This document shows positions 1-6,879 of a stretch of DNA of 64,000 bases, piece after piece. The notes below the pieces were generated by a model. That model was not told the DNA's origin and ran no database searches. It saw nothing but the letters and a program-made list of their open reading frames with translations. Positions within the stretch are counted from its first letter, which is position 1, and each line of letters starts with the position of its first letter. Position numbers and translations under genes: made by a program. The DNA is taken from assembly GCA_017650105.1 (NCBI GenBank), contig JAGCFO010000025.1, forward strand, positions 62,001 to 126,000, read 5' to 3'. The stretch comes from Bacteroidaceae bacterium (GTDB lineage: Bacteria > Bacteroidota > Bacteroidia > Bacteroidales > Bacteroidaceae).

Positions 1-180
1 ACTCGAAGCATAACTATTACTCATATTGTCATTATGAGTATTCTTCTATCGGCAGCAAATTCCCGTGTGGGAAGTATTCTGTCGTCTGTCAAACAACAGC
101 AGAAACTAATTCTTGATTCTCAGGATAGTATATCTAATATAAATATCAACGCTTATTGTCCTTACTACTCTTTACCATAA
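1..180 (+). CDS. possible 3' end of a truncated gene
   Basis: Frame 1 is open from the first base to a TAA at 178-180 (59 codons), with an amphipathic, Gln/Ser-rich stretch near its end. It would run off the left edge and meet the minus-strand small gene tail to tail with a 16-bp overlap. Frame 3 is also open to a TGA at 111-113 and reads as plausible protein too, so the correct frame cannot be decided here. No family is recognised. Confidence 0.2.
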   Translation, partial: TRSITITHIVIMSILLSAANSRVGSILSSVKQQQKLILDSQDSISNININAYCPYYSLP

Positions 181-383
181 AAATTGAACCACCCTATTTG
201 AGCAAAGATGTAACACCAGCAAACGCCTTCCAAAATTGCAACAGCTAGAACTCCTAAGAAGCTCCAAATGCTATTTTTGGTTTTCATATAGTGCATCATA
301 TACTTACTCCTCAGTCTAACGGAATTAAGTATCAACACTATGCAAAGAATTAAAAAAACACTTTCCTTCCCTATCTTTATCAT
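165..383 (-). CDS. small membrane protein, unknown function
   Basis: A 72-residue protein with two hydrophobic segments, roughly residues 8-24 and 41-62, separated by a short basic stretch (RLRSKYMMHYMKTK). This suggests a two-pass inner-membrane protein with the loop inside. The start is an ATG at 383. Candidate minus-strand -7 elements lie upstream at 563-570 and 755-763. I do not recognise the family. The size and lack of homology cues leave open a spurious ORF, but the hydrophobic pattern and an upstream promoter-like element favour a real gene. Confidence 0.45.
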   Translation of the reverse strand: MIKIGKESVFLILCIVLILNSVRLRSKYMMHYMKTKNSIWSFLGVLAVAILEGVCWCYIFAQIGWFNFYGKE

Positions 384-901
384 CGTTTTTCGTATATTAA
401 TCTATTTATTGCAAAATAAGACTTTAGTTATTAGCTTTAGGATTTGAATAGTATTCTTTGGCCTTCCAGTATTGCATAAAAGATGTATTACCTTTTGTTA
501 TGTCCACATGTTATAGATTCATTTGATAGTTCGAGCACAGTAATCTTATTCGAATTTGATTACAAAGATAGGTAGAAAAAATAAAAAATACAAGTTAAAA
601 TTGCCATAATGTATGAAAAAGCATCCTGGATGTACGATATTTTTTCTTCATCATTAGTTCATAAAGGACAAATCTTCTTTCTTTTGAGAAACATGATAGA
701 AGCGTAATGATTCGTTCCGTAAAAAGGGAAAATCGCATTATTATTGTTGTTTTGGCAAAGATAGTTGAAAAGAATCAAACTTATAAAAAGGACTACCATT
801 CACATTAAAAGAATCAACAAGATTATTCTCTGAGAAAAAGAATTATTCATTAAGAATAAATCGTCAGAGTTAATATATCTGACTGAGATAAAATTGACTA
901 T
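384..901. other. AT-rich intergenic region with minus-strand promoter-like elements
   Basis: A 518-bp gap without a convincing gene. It holds two minus-strand matches to the Bacteroidota -7 element (TATCTTTG at 563-570 and TATCTTTGC at 755-763), neither with a clear TTTG 19-20 bp further upstream. A 27-codon minus-strand ORF with a GTG start (424-507) has protein-like composition (it includes FMQYWKAKEYY) and could be a tiny gene or a remnant, but nothing else supports it. Confidence 0.5.
563..570 (-). promoter_or_regulatory. candidate -7 promoter element
   Basis: TATCTTTG on the minus strand matches the Bacteroidota TAnnTTTG -7 consensus and points toward the 72-aa membrane protein gene. 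No TTTG at the expected -33 distance is visible, so this is a partial match. Confidence 0.4.
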
Positions 902-1345
902 TCAAAGATTCTCGTTCATCTGCCGTTCAATCTTATAAAGCGTATCAAAGAACCGCTTTGTGGCAACAGCGGGGCCAAACAACAAGATGCCGAAGACGTT
1001 CCAACCGAACATATGCCACCAAGAGGTGTGAGGACCTTCAATTCCCATCTCGAGAGCTTTTGCCTTCAGTTCTTCAGCAATGCGTGCCATCCACACAAGC
1101 GTGTAGATGAAAAGCGTAGGGATGCCTAACATGTACGCTACACAATAACGCTGAGTTCGATGCCCGAGAATCTCATCCAGCTCTTCCTGCAATCCTCCGA
1201 GTGGCATGTAGAAGAGAAAGAAGAGTCCAGCTGTGAAGAAATCGATAAAGCCGAACCAAAAACCGGGTCTGTTAGTATATTTGAATCTCAATTCCGATTC
1301 TGGGTTCTTTTTAGTCCAACTTCTTCTTGTTCTTCTCTTCGGCAC
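902..1345 (-). CDS. membrane protein of the DUF4234-like type
   Basis: A 147-residue protein with a basic N-terminus (PKRRTRRSWTKKNPE) followed by about three hydrophobic segments near residues 29-48, 72-90 and 113-128. The pattern of an early Phe/Leu-rich helix, a helix-break with HR, and a last helix ending in FDTLYKIE resembles small DUF4234-type bacterial membrane proteins, an assignment made from memory. The start codon is GTG (no ATG before residue 47). Its 5' end overlaps the 3' end of the next upstream minus-strand gene by 35 bp, so the two are probably co-transcribed. Function unknown. Confidence 0.6.
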   Translation of the reverse strand: MPKRRTRRSWTKKNPESELRFKYTNRPGFWFGFIDFFTAGLFFLFYMPLGGLQEELDEILGHRTQRYCVAYMLGIPTLFIYTLVWMARIAEELKAKALEMGIEGPHTSWWHMFGWNVFGILLFGPAVATKRFFDTLYKIERQMNENL

Positions 1346-1496
1346 GATAAGAGAGGACCATGCTAAGAATTCCCAAAGAATACCCTATCAAATTAAGGAT
1401 TTTGAGAAAATCCCATCTCGGTCTTGTTAGCCACACAAGGAATAGTACAGTAAACAAAACGGCAAGGGCAATTTGAGCTTTTTGCTTCTTGTTCAT
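1311..1496 (-). CDS. small two-helix membrane protein, unknown
   Basis: A 61-residue protein starting at ATG 1496 (MNKKQKAQIALAV). The reading frame extends further upstream to 1559, but that extension is Gly/Arg-rich and looks non-coding. Two hydrophobic segments, about residues 8-21 and 29-45, are followed by a charged tail rich in Glu and Lys. It overlaps the following gene by 35 bp and lies 28 bp downstream of the YciI-like gene, so all three probably form one transcript. No known family recognised. Confidence 0.5.
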   Translation of the reverse strand: MNKKQKAQIALAVLFTVLFLVWLTRPRWDFLKILNLIGYSLGILSMVLSYRAEEKNKKKLD

Positions 1497-1524
1497 ATAC
1501 GTTGTCAATAACAGCAGAAAATCT

Positions 1525-1818
1525 CTACTGCCTTCTTTCCCCCTTGAGGATAACCACATTCATCCTCTCTACTTCAATCTTCTCCCAAACCTGCTCTACC
1601 ACATAAGGCTCGTTAGCGAGGTATTCGTCCACTTCCTCACGGTTTTCAAACTCTACGACAAGAACGGAGCCCTTCATCTTCCCCTCCTCGTCGAGCAAGC
1701 CTCCAGCACAAACAATGTGCTCGCCAAGTCTGTCCATATTCTCCAAGTGGCGAGGACGAACCTCCATTCGCTTCGCAAGTTTTCCTTCTCCGTCGTAAGC
1801 TGTAATAACAAATTGCAT
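1525..1818 (-). CDS. YciI-like protein (YCII domain)
   Basis: A 97-residue single-domain protein. The order MQFVITAYDGEG, then RPRHLENM, then AGGLLDEEGKMKGSVLVVEF and a closing EEVDEYLANEPYV is the YCII/dimeric alpha-beta-barrel pattern: a conserved His in the first helix and an Asp/Glu pair before the last strand, where many YciI relatives have 'DP' or 'EP'. Length fits the family (about 95-100). YciI proteins are small soluble dimers, some proposed as hydrolases or dehalogenases, so no substrate can be given. It is first in a probable three-gene minus-strand unit with two small membrane proteins. A -7 element lies at 1883-1891 and a phased palindrome array sits further upstream. Confidence 0.85.
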   Translation of the reverse strand: MQFVITAYDGEGKLAKRMEVRPRHLENMDRLGEHIVCAGGLLDEEGKMKGSVLVVEFENREEVDEYLANEPYVVEQVWEKIEVERMNVVILKGERRQ

Positions 1819-1882
1819 AATAAATCGATATTTATGATTAATGAAATCCTTTCTTCTGTTCGATAACGCCAGCAGAATCGGT

Positions 1883-1891
1883 GCAAATATA
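1883..1891 (-). promoter_or_regulatory. promoter -7 element for the YciI-like gene
   Basis: TATATTTGC on the minus strand matches TAnnTTTG and lies about 65 bp upstream of the YciI start. A clear TTTG at -33 is not seen. Confidence 0.45.
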
Positions 1892-1926
1892 AAAGATTAT
1901 GTCCGAAAAACCCAAGCATTATGCTC

Positions 1927-2052
1927 TTTAAACCATAAAGTCTGACGATATTTATAAAAGCCAGCCAAATTTATATAAATGACGGCGTCATTTATATAGA
2001 TAAGGGTGCGAACTATAAAAATGACGCCGTCATTAACAGAGATACACTAAGA
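1927..2052. repeat. 21-bp-phased array with GACG-S-CGTC palindromes
   Basis: This is a non-coding stretch that can be cut into consecutive 21-bp units starting at 1927, 1948, 1969, 1990, 2011 and 2032. Each is an AT-rich half (ATTTATATA-like) and a more GC-rich half. A perfect 27-bp palindrome lies at 1972-1998 (13-nt arms TATATAAATGACG around a central G). A second palindrome lies at 2020-2034 (AATGACG around a central C). Their centres are exactly 42 bp apart, i.e. two units. It lies upstream of the YciI-like gene and beyond the terminator of the dockerin gene, and could be a paired operator or a member of the wider class of phased arrays in this window. Confidence 0.65.
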
Positions 2053-2067
2053 CATGCCAGAAAACAG

Positions 2068-2098
2068 CAAAAAGGCTGGCTCTTTGTGAACCAGCCTT
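2068..2098 (-). terminator. intrinsic terminator, minus strand
   Basis: Stem AAGGCTGG (2072-2079) pairs with CCAGCCTT (2091-2098). On the minus strand the hairpin is followed by a short T run (TTTTTG). It lies 170 bp beyond the stop of the dockerin-like gene. The region between contains no gene I can support. Confidence 0.7.
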
Positions 2099-2266
2099 GA
2101 AAAGTGTTCAAGATTTCAAGTTGAACTGTTTTTTGTTTCTTCTTTCTTGCTATTCTTCCGGAAACAGAGTCTCTGCTGGGGCGCGGCTTAAAGGCCTGAG
2201 TGGCGCCCTGCCTGAGCCTCTCCTTCACACGTTGCATGTGTTGCGGCATTTTTTGGCAAGGATGCA

Positions 2267-3229
2267 CTATTCTGAAAGGCGCACGGGGCGAACGCTGAAG
2301 CCTGTGCAGCGGTTGTCGGTGACCGTGCCCGGACCGCCAGAACGTTGATGGAACCTCAGGCTCTGCGCTTTCTCTGGGTTGCCCACCGGGTGGGGCAACG
2401 TGCGCGACCAATAGTAGCATTCATAGTTCGCATACCAGAAATTACTATTGTGGTACCCCGCAGCAGGAAGGAAAACAGACTTGTCGGTGTAGCCGTCCAC
2501 CTTGCTCGTAAACTTCATCCCTTTTACGCCGTTCACTGTTGTCCACTCGGTGGTGGTATATTCGCTGTTGATGAGCTCGTCGCACTGGTCCATGCTCGGC
2601 ATGCGCCAGTCGCTTCCCCAGTTGACGTACGCGGCATCGTCGGCAAGCTCCAGCTCGGTCAGCCCGTCGGTAAAGCCACCATAACCGCTACTGGAGCAGT
2701 ACTTGGTAAACTGTGGCGCCAAGCCTTCGTGGTACTGGCACCACTTGTAGGTCTCCCACTCATAGATATTGTCGGCATGCGGCTCCACCTCGCCCCATGC
2801 GAAGTAGTCGCCGTAGTCTTCGGGACTCTCCGCTCCGATGTTGCGCGTGGCCCACAGCGTGCCGCTGGGAAGACCGAGGTCAACGTATTCTTGCTCTTCG
2901 CTGACGGCAAAGTCGTCGGCCGTGATATACGTCTTCTCGCTCGTGCCGAGAATGACGCTGACGAGCGCCGTAACGTCGCTGACGGTCACTTCGCCGTCGC
3001 GGTTCATGTCGCCCACAAGAATTCTGGTGGACCCGCTCGCAGTCAGGCCAAAGTCGTCGGCCGTGACATACGTCTTCTCGCTTGTGCCGAGAATGACGCT
3101 GACGAGTGCCGTAACGTCGCTGACGGTTACCTCGCCGTCGCGGTTCATGTCGCCCACCACAATGCTCTGGGCATTCACTGCTGTTGCCGCGAAGAAAAGG
3201 AGGAGGAAAGAAAAAATTTGTTTTTTCAT
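2267..3229 (-). CDS. secreted protein with two dockerin-like repeats and a C-terminal FISUMP/DUF1566-like domain
   Basis: A 320-residue protein. It has a signal peptide (KKQIFSFLLLFFAATAVNAQ, residues 2-21), then two near-identical calcium-loop segments GDMNRDGEVTVSDVTALVS (about residues 26-48 and 73-95) of the type I dockerin/EF-hand-like type, each followed by a TADDF linker. The rest (about residue 110 on) begins EYVDLGLPSGTLWATRNIG and ends CTGFSVRPVRL, typical of the Bacteroidota 'FISUMP/DUF1566-like' extracellular domain. It is probably cell-surface or secreted. In Bacteroidota, such dockerin-like repeats are common at protein ends without a cellulosome; here they are N-terminal and doubled. 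There is no visible enzyme active site. It is monocistronic. Confidence 0.8.
   Translation of the reverse strand: MKKQIFSFLLLFFAATAVNAQSIVVGDMNRDGEVTVSDVTALVSVILGTSEKTYVTADDFGLTASGSTRILVGDMNRDGEVTVSDVTALVSVILGTSEKTYITADDFAVSEEQEYVDLGLPSGTLWATRNIGAESPEDYGDYFAWGEVEPHADNIYEWETYKWCQYHEGLAPQFTKYCSSSGYGGFTDGLTELELADDAAYVNWGSDWRMPSMDQCDELINSEYTTTEWTTVNGVKGMKFTSKVDGYTDKSVFLPAAGYHNSNFWYANYECYYWSRTLPHPVGNPEKAQSLRFHQRSGGPGTVTDNRCTGFSVRPVRLSE
2908..3162 (-). repeat. tandem 141-bp duplication inside the dockerin gene
   Basis: Two copies starting at 2908 and 3049 (47 codons apart) share long runs of identical DNA over about 114 bp and differ mostly at third codon positions. This encodes the duplicated dockerin-like module. 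The high DNA identity suggests a recent internal duplication. Confidence 0.85.
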
Positions 3230-3276
3230 TGTTCTTGAAATGTGAATAGTGATTATAAAAAGATATGTTGTATCTA

Positions 3277-3318
3277 AAAAATAATAAAAAGAGCGTGGAC
3301 TTAAACTTCGTCTACGCT
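3277..3318 (-). terminator. terminator of the structured RNA
   Basis: AGCGTGGAC (3292-3300) pairs with GTCTACGCT (3310-3318) with one G-T pair. On the minus strand the hairpin is followed by a U-rich tract (CTTTTTATTATTTTTT). It closes the transcript that begins at the promoter at 3533-3564. Confidence 0.75.
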
Positions 3319-3526
3319 TACCGAGGTATTGGGGATAACCCGAACCGCCATATCTGAGTAAAAGCCCACGCCAAACAGCGCGAGCATCAACTTTTTCTCT
3401 TGGCGGTTTACTTCAAATTCCCCAATTATCGGTAAGCCAGAATAAAAAGCTAACGCTTCTGTTTCTTTATGTCTAAGATTTCCGTTTTATGTCATACGCT
3501 ACGCGATTTTCGTTTCGAATGGTTTT
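3285..3526 (-). ncRNA. structured small RNA, possibly 6S-like
   Basis: About 240 nt on the minus strand with no ORF above 60 codons, a near-consensus promoter upstream and a terminator downstream. The 3' half folds as one long nested hairpin. Pairs, in window coordinates, are 3316-3324 with 3429-3437 (GCTTACCGA/TCGGTAAGC), 3329-3335 with 3419-3425 (TTGGGGA/TCCCCAA), 3357-3362 with 3407-3412, and 3369-3374 with 3400-3405. This leaves a large asymmetric bubble at 3336-3356. A competing 7-bp pairing (3342-3348 with 3402-3408, AACCGCC/GGCGGTT) would refold the bubble. A long rod with a central bubble is the shape of 6S RNA, which binds RNA polymerase holoenzyme, but identity is inferred from shape only. 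Confidence 0.55.
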
Positions 3527-3532
3527 GTCTCT

Positions 3533-3564
3533 GCAAAGCTACTCCTTTTTAAATAAAAGACAAA
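3533..3564 (-). promoter_or_regulatory. strong promoter for the structured RNA
   Basis: On the minus strand: TTTG (3561-3564), exactly 19 bp, then TAGCTTTGC (3533-3541). This is a near-perfect Bacteroidota primary-sigma promoter. The predicted start is near 3526, with no coding sequence before the terminator near 3285. Confidence 0.75.
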
Positions 3565-3611
3565 GCATTAGCGAAAAAAGTGATATTTTCGTTTTATCTT
3601 CAAACTGCGAA

Positions 3612-3681
3612 GTTAAACATTAGCACTCTAGAGTTTAACTACAGCAACGGGAAGTTAAACAACAACATATTAGCGTTTAAC
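3612..3681. repeat. four GTTAAAC/GTTTAAC heptamers exactly 21 bp apart
   Basis: GTTAAAC starts at 3612 and 3654, and its reverse complement GTTTAAC starts at 3633 and 3675. Successive starts are exactly 21 bp apart and orientation alternates. The 14 bp between heptamers are not conserved. A degenerate fifth site (GTTTTAT) falls at 3591, again in phase. The array lies just beyond the xylA terminator. The same design recurs at 43543-43612. Confidence 0.8.
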
Positions 3682-3689
3682 TCTAAGCT

Positions 3690-3739
3690 GATGTTAATAA
3701 AACTAAGTTGGATTGCGGGATTGCCGCAATCCAACTTAG
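3690..3739 (-). terminator. xylBA terminator
   Basis: A perfect 16-bp stem: CTAAGTTGGATTGCGG (3703-3718) with its complement at 3724-3739 and a 5-nt loop. On the minus strand it is followed by GTTTTATTAA. It lies 25 bp past the xylA stop codon. Confidence 0.85.
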
Positions 3740-3764
3740 AAAACTCTGCAGAGAGAAGCGTTTA

Positions 3765-5078
3765 TCAGCAATACATGTTGACGATAGCTTCGTAGAGTTC
3801 CTGCTTACCGCTTGTCTGTGCGGGTTCACCGTTCTTCTTGGCGTAGGCAACAAGATCTTCGAGCGAAAGTTCGCCATTCTCGAACTTCTTGCCTTCGCCA
3901 GCATCGAATGAAGCATAACGATCGGCAACCATCTTCTTGTAAGGACTTTCCTCAAGCAGCTTTGCTGCAGCCTCAAGAGCGCGAGCCATAGCATCCATTC
4001 CGGAGATGTGAGCAATGAAGATATCTTCCAAGTCGGTAGAGTTGCGGCGTGTCTTAGCATCGAAGTTAGAGCCTCCTGTGCCCAATCCACCGTTGCGGAT
4101 AATCTGCATCATAGCTTGAATGAGGTCGAAGTTGTCGATGGGGAACTGATCGGTATCCCAGCCGTTCTGATAATCGCCTCTGTTGGCATCGATGCTGCCA
4201 AGCATTCCATTGTCGACTGCTACGCAAAGTTCATGCTCGAAGGTATGCCCGGCGAGTGTGGCGTGATTTACCTCGATGTTTACCTTGAAGTCCTTATCCA
4301 ATCCGTGAGCGCGAAGGAAGCCGATAACCGTCTCCGTATCCACATCATACTGATGCTTTGTCGGCTCCATTGGCTTGGGCTCGATGAGGAATGTGCCCTT
4401 GAATCCGTGAGCACGAGCATAGTCGCGTGCTTTTCCGAGCATAGTAGCAAGATGTTCCTTCTCACGCTTCTGATCGGTGTTGAGAAGGCTCATGTAACCC
4501 TCACGTCCGCCCCAGAACACGTAGTTCTCGCCTCCGAGTTCGATGGTAGCATCAATAGCGTTCTTCAGCTGCACGGCAGCGCGAGCCACAACGTTGAAGT
4601 CGGGATTGGTAGCAGCACCGTTCATGTAACGCTTGTGTCCGAACACGTTTGCCGTTCCCCACAGTAGCTTGATGCCCGTTTCGGCTTGCTTCTGCTTCAG
4701 ATAGGCAACAATGTCCTTCATGTTCTTCTCATAGGTAGCGATGTCGTCGCAGTCCTGGATGAGGTCGATATCGTGGAAGCAGTAGTACTCGATTCCAAAC
4801 TTCTGCATGATTTCAAAGCCAGCGTCAGCCTTGTTCTTTGCTGCCTGCAGCACATCGGGGTCTCCATTCCAGGGGAACGACTTCGTTCCACCGCCGAACT
4901 GGTCACTTCCCTCAGCGCCAAGTGTGTGCCACCAGGCCATAGCAAAGCGGAGCCAATCCTTCATCTTCTTGCCCAAAATCACTTTCTCGGCATCGTAGTA
5001 GCGATATGCCAGAGGATTCTTACTTGCAGTTCCTTCGAACTTAATTTTTCCTATTCCAGGAAAATACTCTTTTGTCAT
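3765..5078 (-). CDS. xylA: xylose isomerase
   Basis: Converts D-xylose to D-xylulose (also glucose to fructose) in the cytoplasm with two divalent metal ions. The 437 residues from ATG 5078 ([16 protein letters not shown]) match the usual length of class II isomerases; an in-frame extension to 5141 is AT-rich and rejected. Visible family signatures are [26 protein letters not shown] with the catalytic His, [15 protein letters not shown] with the metal-binding Glu, and [34 protein letters not shown]. It lies 127 bp downstream of xylB, from which it is separated by a 21-bp-phased repeat array. It is followed by a strong terminator. With xylB it makes xylulose 5-phosphate for the pentose phosphate pathway. 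Confidence 0.97.
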   Translation of the reverse strand: MTKEYFPGIGKIKFEGTASKNPLAYRYYDAEKVILGKKMKDWLRFAMAWWHTLGAEGSDQFGGGTKSFPWNGDPDVLQAAKNKADAGFEIMQKFGIEYYCFHDIDLIQDCDDIATYEKNMKDIVAYLKQKQAETGIKLLWGTANVFGHKRYMNGAATNPDFNVVARAAVQLKNAIDATIELGGENYVFWGGREGYMSLLNTDQKREKEHLATMLGKARDYARAHGFKGTFLIEPKPMEPTKHQYDVDTETVIGFLRAHGLDKDFKVNIEVNHATLAGHTFEHELCVAVDNGMLGSIDANRGDYQNGWDTDQFPIDNFDLIQAMMQIIRNGGLGTGGSNFDAKTRRNSTDLEDIFIAHISGMDAMARALEAAAKLLEESPYKKMVADRYASFDAGEGKKFENGELSLEDLVAYAKKNGEPAQTSGKQELYEAIVNMYC

Positions 5079-5146
5079 AGTCTTCAGATTTTTTAGAATG
5101 TAATTGTTTATACTTGTTTCCTTATTCTTTATCTTTCTCAAATTAT

Positions 5147-5214
5147 GGAGAAGGAATCTCGCGATATTCTTTCTTCATCTCGCGAGATTTGTTCTCCAAA
5201 AATTTTTATTCTTT
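5147..5214. repeat. 21-bp-phased palindrome array (TTCTYC family) between xylB and xylA
   Basis: Three consecutive 21-bp units with self-complementary cores such as ATCTCGCGAGAT and AAAAATTTTT, joined by GGAGAA/TTCTTC/TTCTCC linkers. Its right end overlaps the last codons of xylB: the final GAATAA of xylB is the array edge. Confidence 0.75.
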
Positions 5215-6690
5215 GGGAAGGTAGGATTTCCAACGCTCATAAGCTTCGCGATAAGCAGCTACATTGGCAGCATCGGGCTCCACGTAAGCCAATCGCTCGA
5301 GTGTGGCAAAAGCTTCATCATGATTGGCATAGATTCCAGCGCCCATACCTGCGCCTTTTGCCGAACCCACCGAGCCGTCGGTATCGTAAAGCTCGATTAC
5401 CGCACCCGTAATGCCGGCTAACGTGTTGCGGAAGGCTGGATTGAGGAACATATTGGCGTGTCCTGCATGTATCTTGGAGATAGGGATACCCATCTCGCCC
5501 ATGATATCCATCCCGTACTTGAACGAGAAGACGATGCCCTCCTGAGCAGCGCGCAGCAGATGCGCTCTGTTGTGAACGTTAAAGTTCAGCCCATGAATGC
5601 TGCAACCTACTTCGCGATTGCGGAGCACTCGCTCTGCACCGTTGCCGAACGGAAGGATGCTGATGCCGTAGCTTCCGATGGGAACGGTGTCGGCAATTTC
5701 GTTCATCTGTGCATACGAGACGCCTTCGGGGGCTACGTTGCGGCGCATCCACGAATTGAGGATTCCCGTACCGTTAATGCAAAGGAGTACGCCCAACCGA
5801 GTCTGCTCGGCAGAATGATTCACATGAGCGAAGGTGTTAACTCGGCTCAGCGGATCGTATCCTACCTTTCCCAGCACACCATACACTACTCCCGAAGTGC
5901 CAGCCGTAGCAGCAATCTCGCCTGGATTGAACACGTTTAGCGAAAGTGCGTTGTTGGGCTGGTCTCCTCCGCGATAAGTGACTGGGATACCGGGAGCAAG
6001 TCCCAATTCCTCCGCAACAGAAGCGGTTGTCCTTCCTTGTTCGGAGAATGTGGGGACGATGGGTGGAATAAGCGAACTGTCGAAACCGTAATAGTCCATC
6101 AGGAAGTCGGCAACCTTATTGTTGCGGAAATCCCAGAACATGCCCTCGGAGAGTCCCGAAACCGTCGTGCAGGTTTCTCCTGTCAGACGCATTGCGATGT
6201 AGTCGCCCGGAAGCATGATTTTGTCGATGCGAGCAAAAATGTCAGGCTCGTTCTCCTTTACCCAAGCGAGCTTCGAAGCAGTAAAGTTACCGGGAGAGTT
6301 CAACAGATGTCCGAGACAGCGTTCCTCACCCAGCGCATCGAATGCCTTGTTGCCGTAAGGTACAGCTCGGGAGTCGCACCAGATAATAGCAGGGCGCAAC
6401 ACCTTTTTCTCCTTGTCGACGCAGACAAGTCCGTGCATCTGGTAGCTGATACCAATCGCTGCTACTTCCTCTCCTTTGGCGCATGCCGATGACATCACCT
6501 CGCGGGTAACCTCCTTGAGGTAACTCCACCAGTCCTCAGGGTTCTGCTCGGCCCACCCTGGGCGCACGGCGCGGATGGGAGCCTCGCTTTTGGGATAAAA
6601 AGCGCTTGCCACACTCTTCCCAGTCTCTATGCTCACAAGGCTTGCCTTTACCGACGAGCTGCCTATGTCGTAACCTATCAGATATCTCAT
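5206..6690 (-). CDS. xylB: xylulokinase
   Basis: ATP-dependent phosphorylation of D-xylulose to xylulose 5-phosphate, cytoplasmic. It has 494 residues from ATG 6690; a TTG two codons earlier is unlikely. FGGY-family fold: the N-terminal phosphate-binding loop YDIGSSSVKASL, substrate region YQMHGLVCVD and IIWCDSR, the catalytic Asp in GGDQPNNALSLNVF, and C-terminal ATP-site segments ATAGTSGVVYGV and GSAKGAGMGAG. Length is normal. It is first of the xylB-xylA pair, with a -7 element TAAATTTGC about 40 bp upstream (6728-6736). The preceding gene on the same strand is a GH2 glycosidase, consistent with a block for plant-polymer sugars. Confidence 0.95.
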   Translation of the reverse strand: MRYLIGYDIGSSSVKASLVSIETGKSVASAFYPKSEAPIRAVRPGWAEQNPEDWWSYLKEVTREVMSSACAKGEEVAAIGISYQMHGLVCVDKEKKVLRPAIIWCDSRAVPYGNKAFDALGEERCLGHLLNSPGNFTASKLAWVKENEPDIFARIDKIMLPGDYIAMRLTGETCTTVSGLSEGMFWDFRNNKVADFLMDYYGFDSSLIPPIVPTFSEQGRTTASVAEELGLAPGIPVTYRGGDQPNNALSLNVFNPGEIAATAGTSGVVYGVLGKVGYDPLSRVNTFAHVNHSAEQTRLGVLLCINGTGILNSWMRRNVAPEGVSYAQMNEIADTVPIGSYGISILPFGNGAERVLRNREVGCSIHGLNFNVHNRAHLLRAAQEGIVFSFKYGMDIMGEMGIPISKIHAGHANMFLNPAFRNTLAGITGAVIELYDTDGSVGSAKGAGMGAGIYANHDEAFATLERLAYVEPDAANVAAYREAYERWKSYLPKE

Positions 6691-6727
6691 TTTCAAAGAA
6701 TTTTGTTTATCGTTTTACTTAGTTCGT

Positions 6728-6736
6728 GCAAATTTA
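6728..6736 (-). promoter_or_regulatory. xylB promoter -7 element
   Basis: TAAATTTGC on the minus strand matches TAnnTTTG. A TTGG-like element lies about 20 bp upstream in place of TTTG. Confidence 0.55.
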
Positions 6737-6879
6737 CGAAATATTTTCTTACGAACCAAGCTTTTTCTTTATCAAGCATCAAATAAAACTAAAGAAGAGG
6801 CTAAACTCCTTTTTTAACATATTTTTCCCGATGCATCATCATTTGCCAAGTATTGAAATCTACATGAGGAGAACTCTTG

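Noticed and set aside
2345..3238. Long plus-strand ORF of 297 codons antisense to the dockerin gene
   Set aside because: It mirrors the GC-rich codons of the real gene and has no recognisable domain; the minus strand has a signal peptide and known domains.
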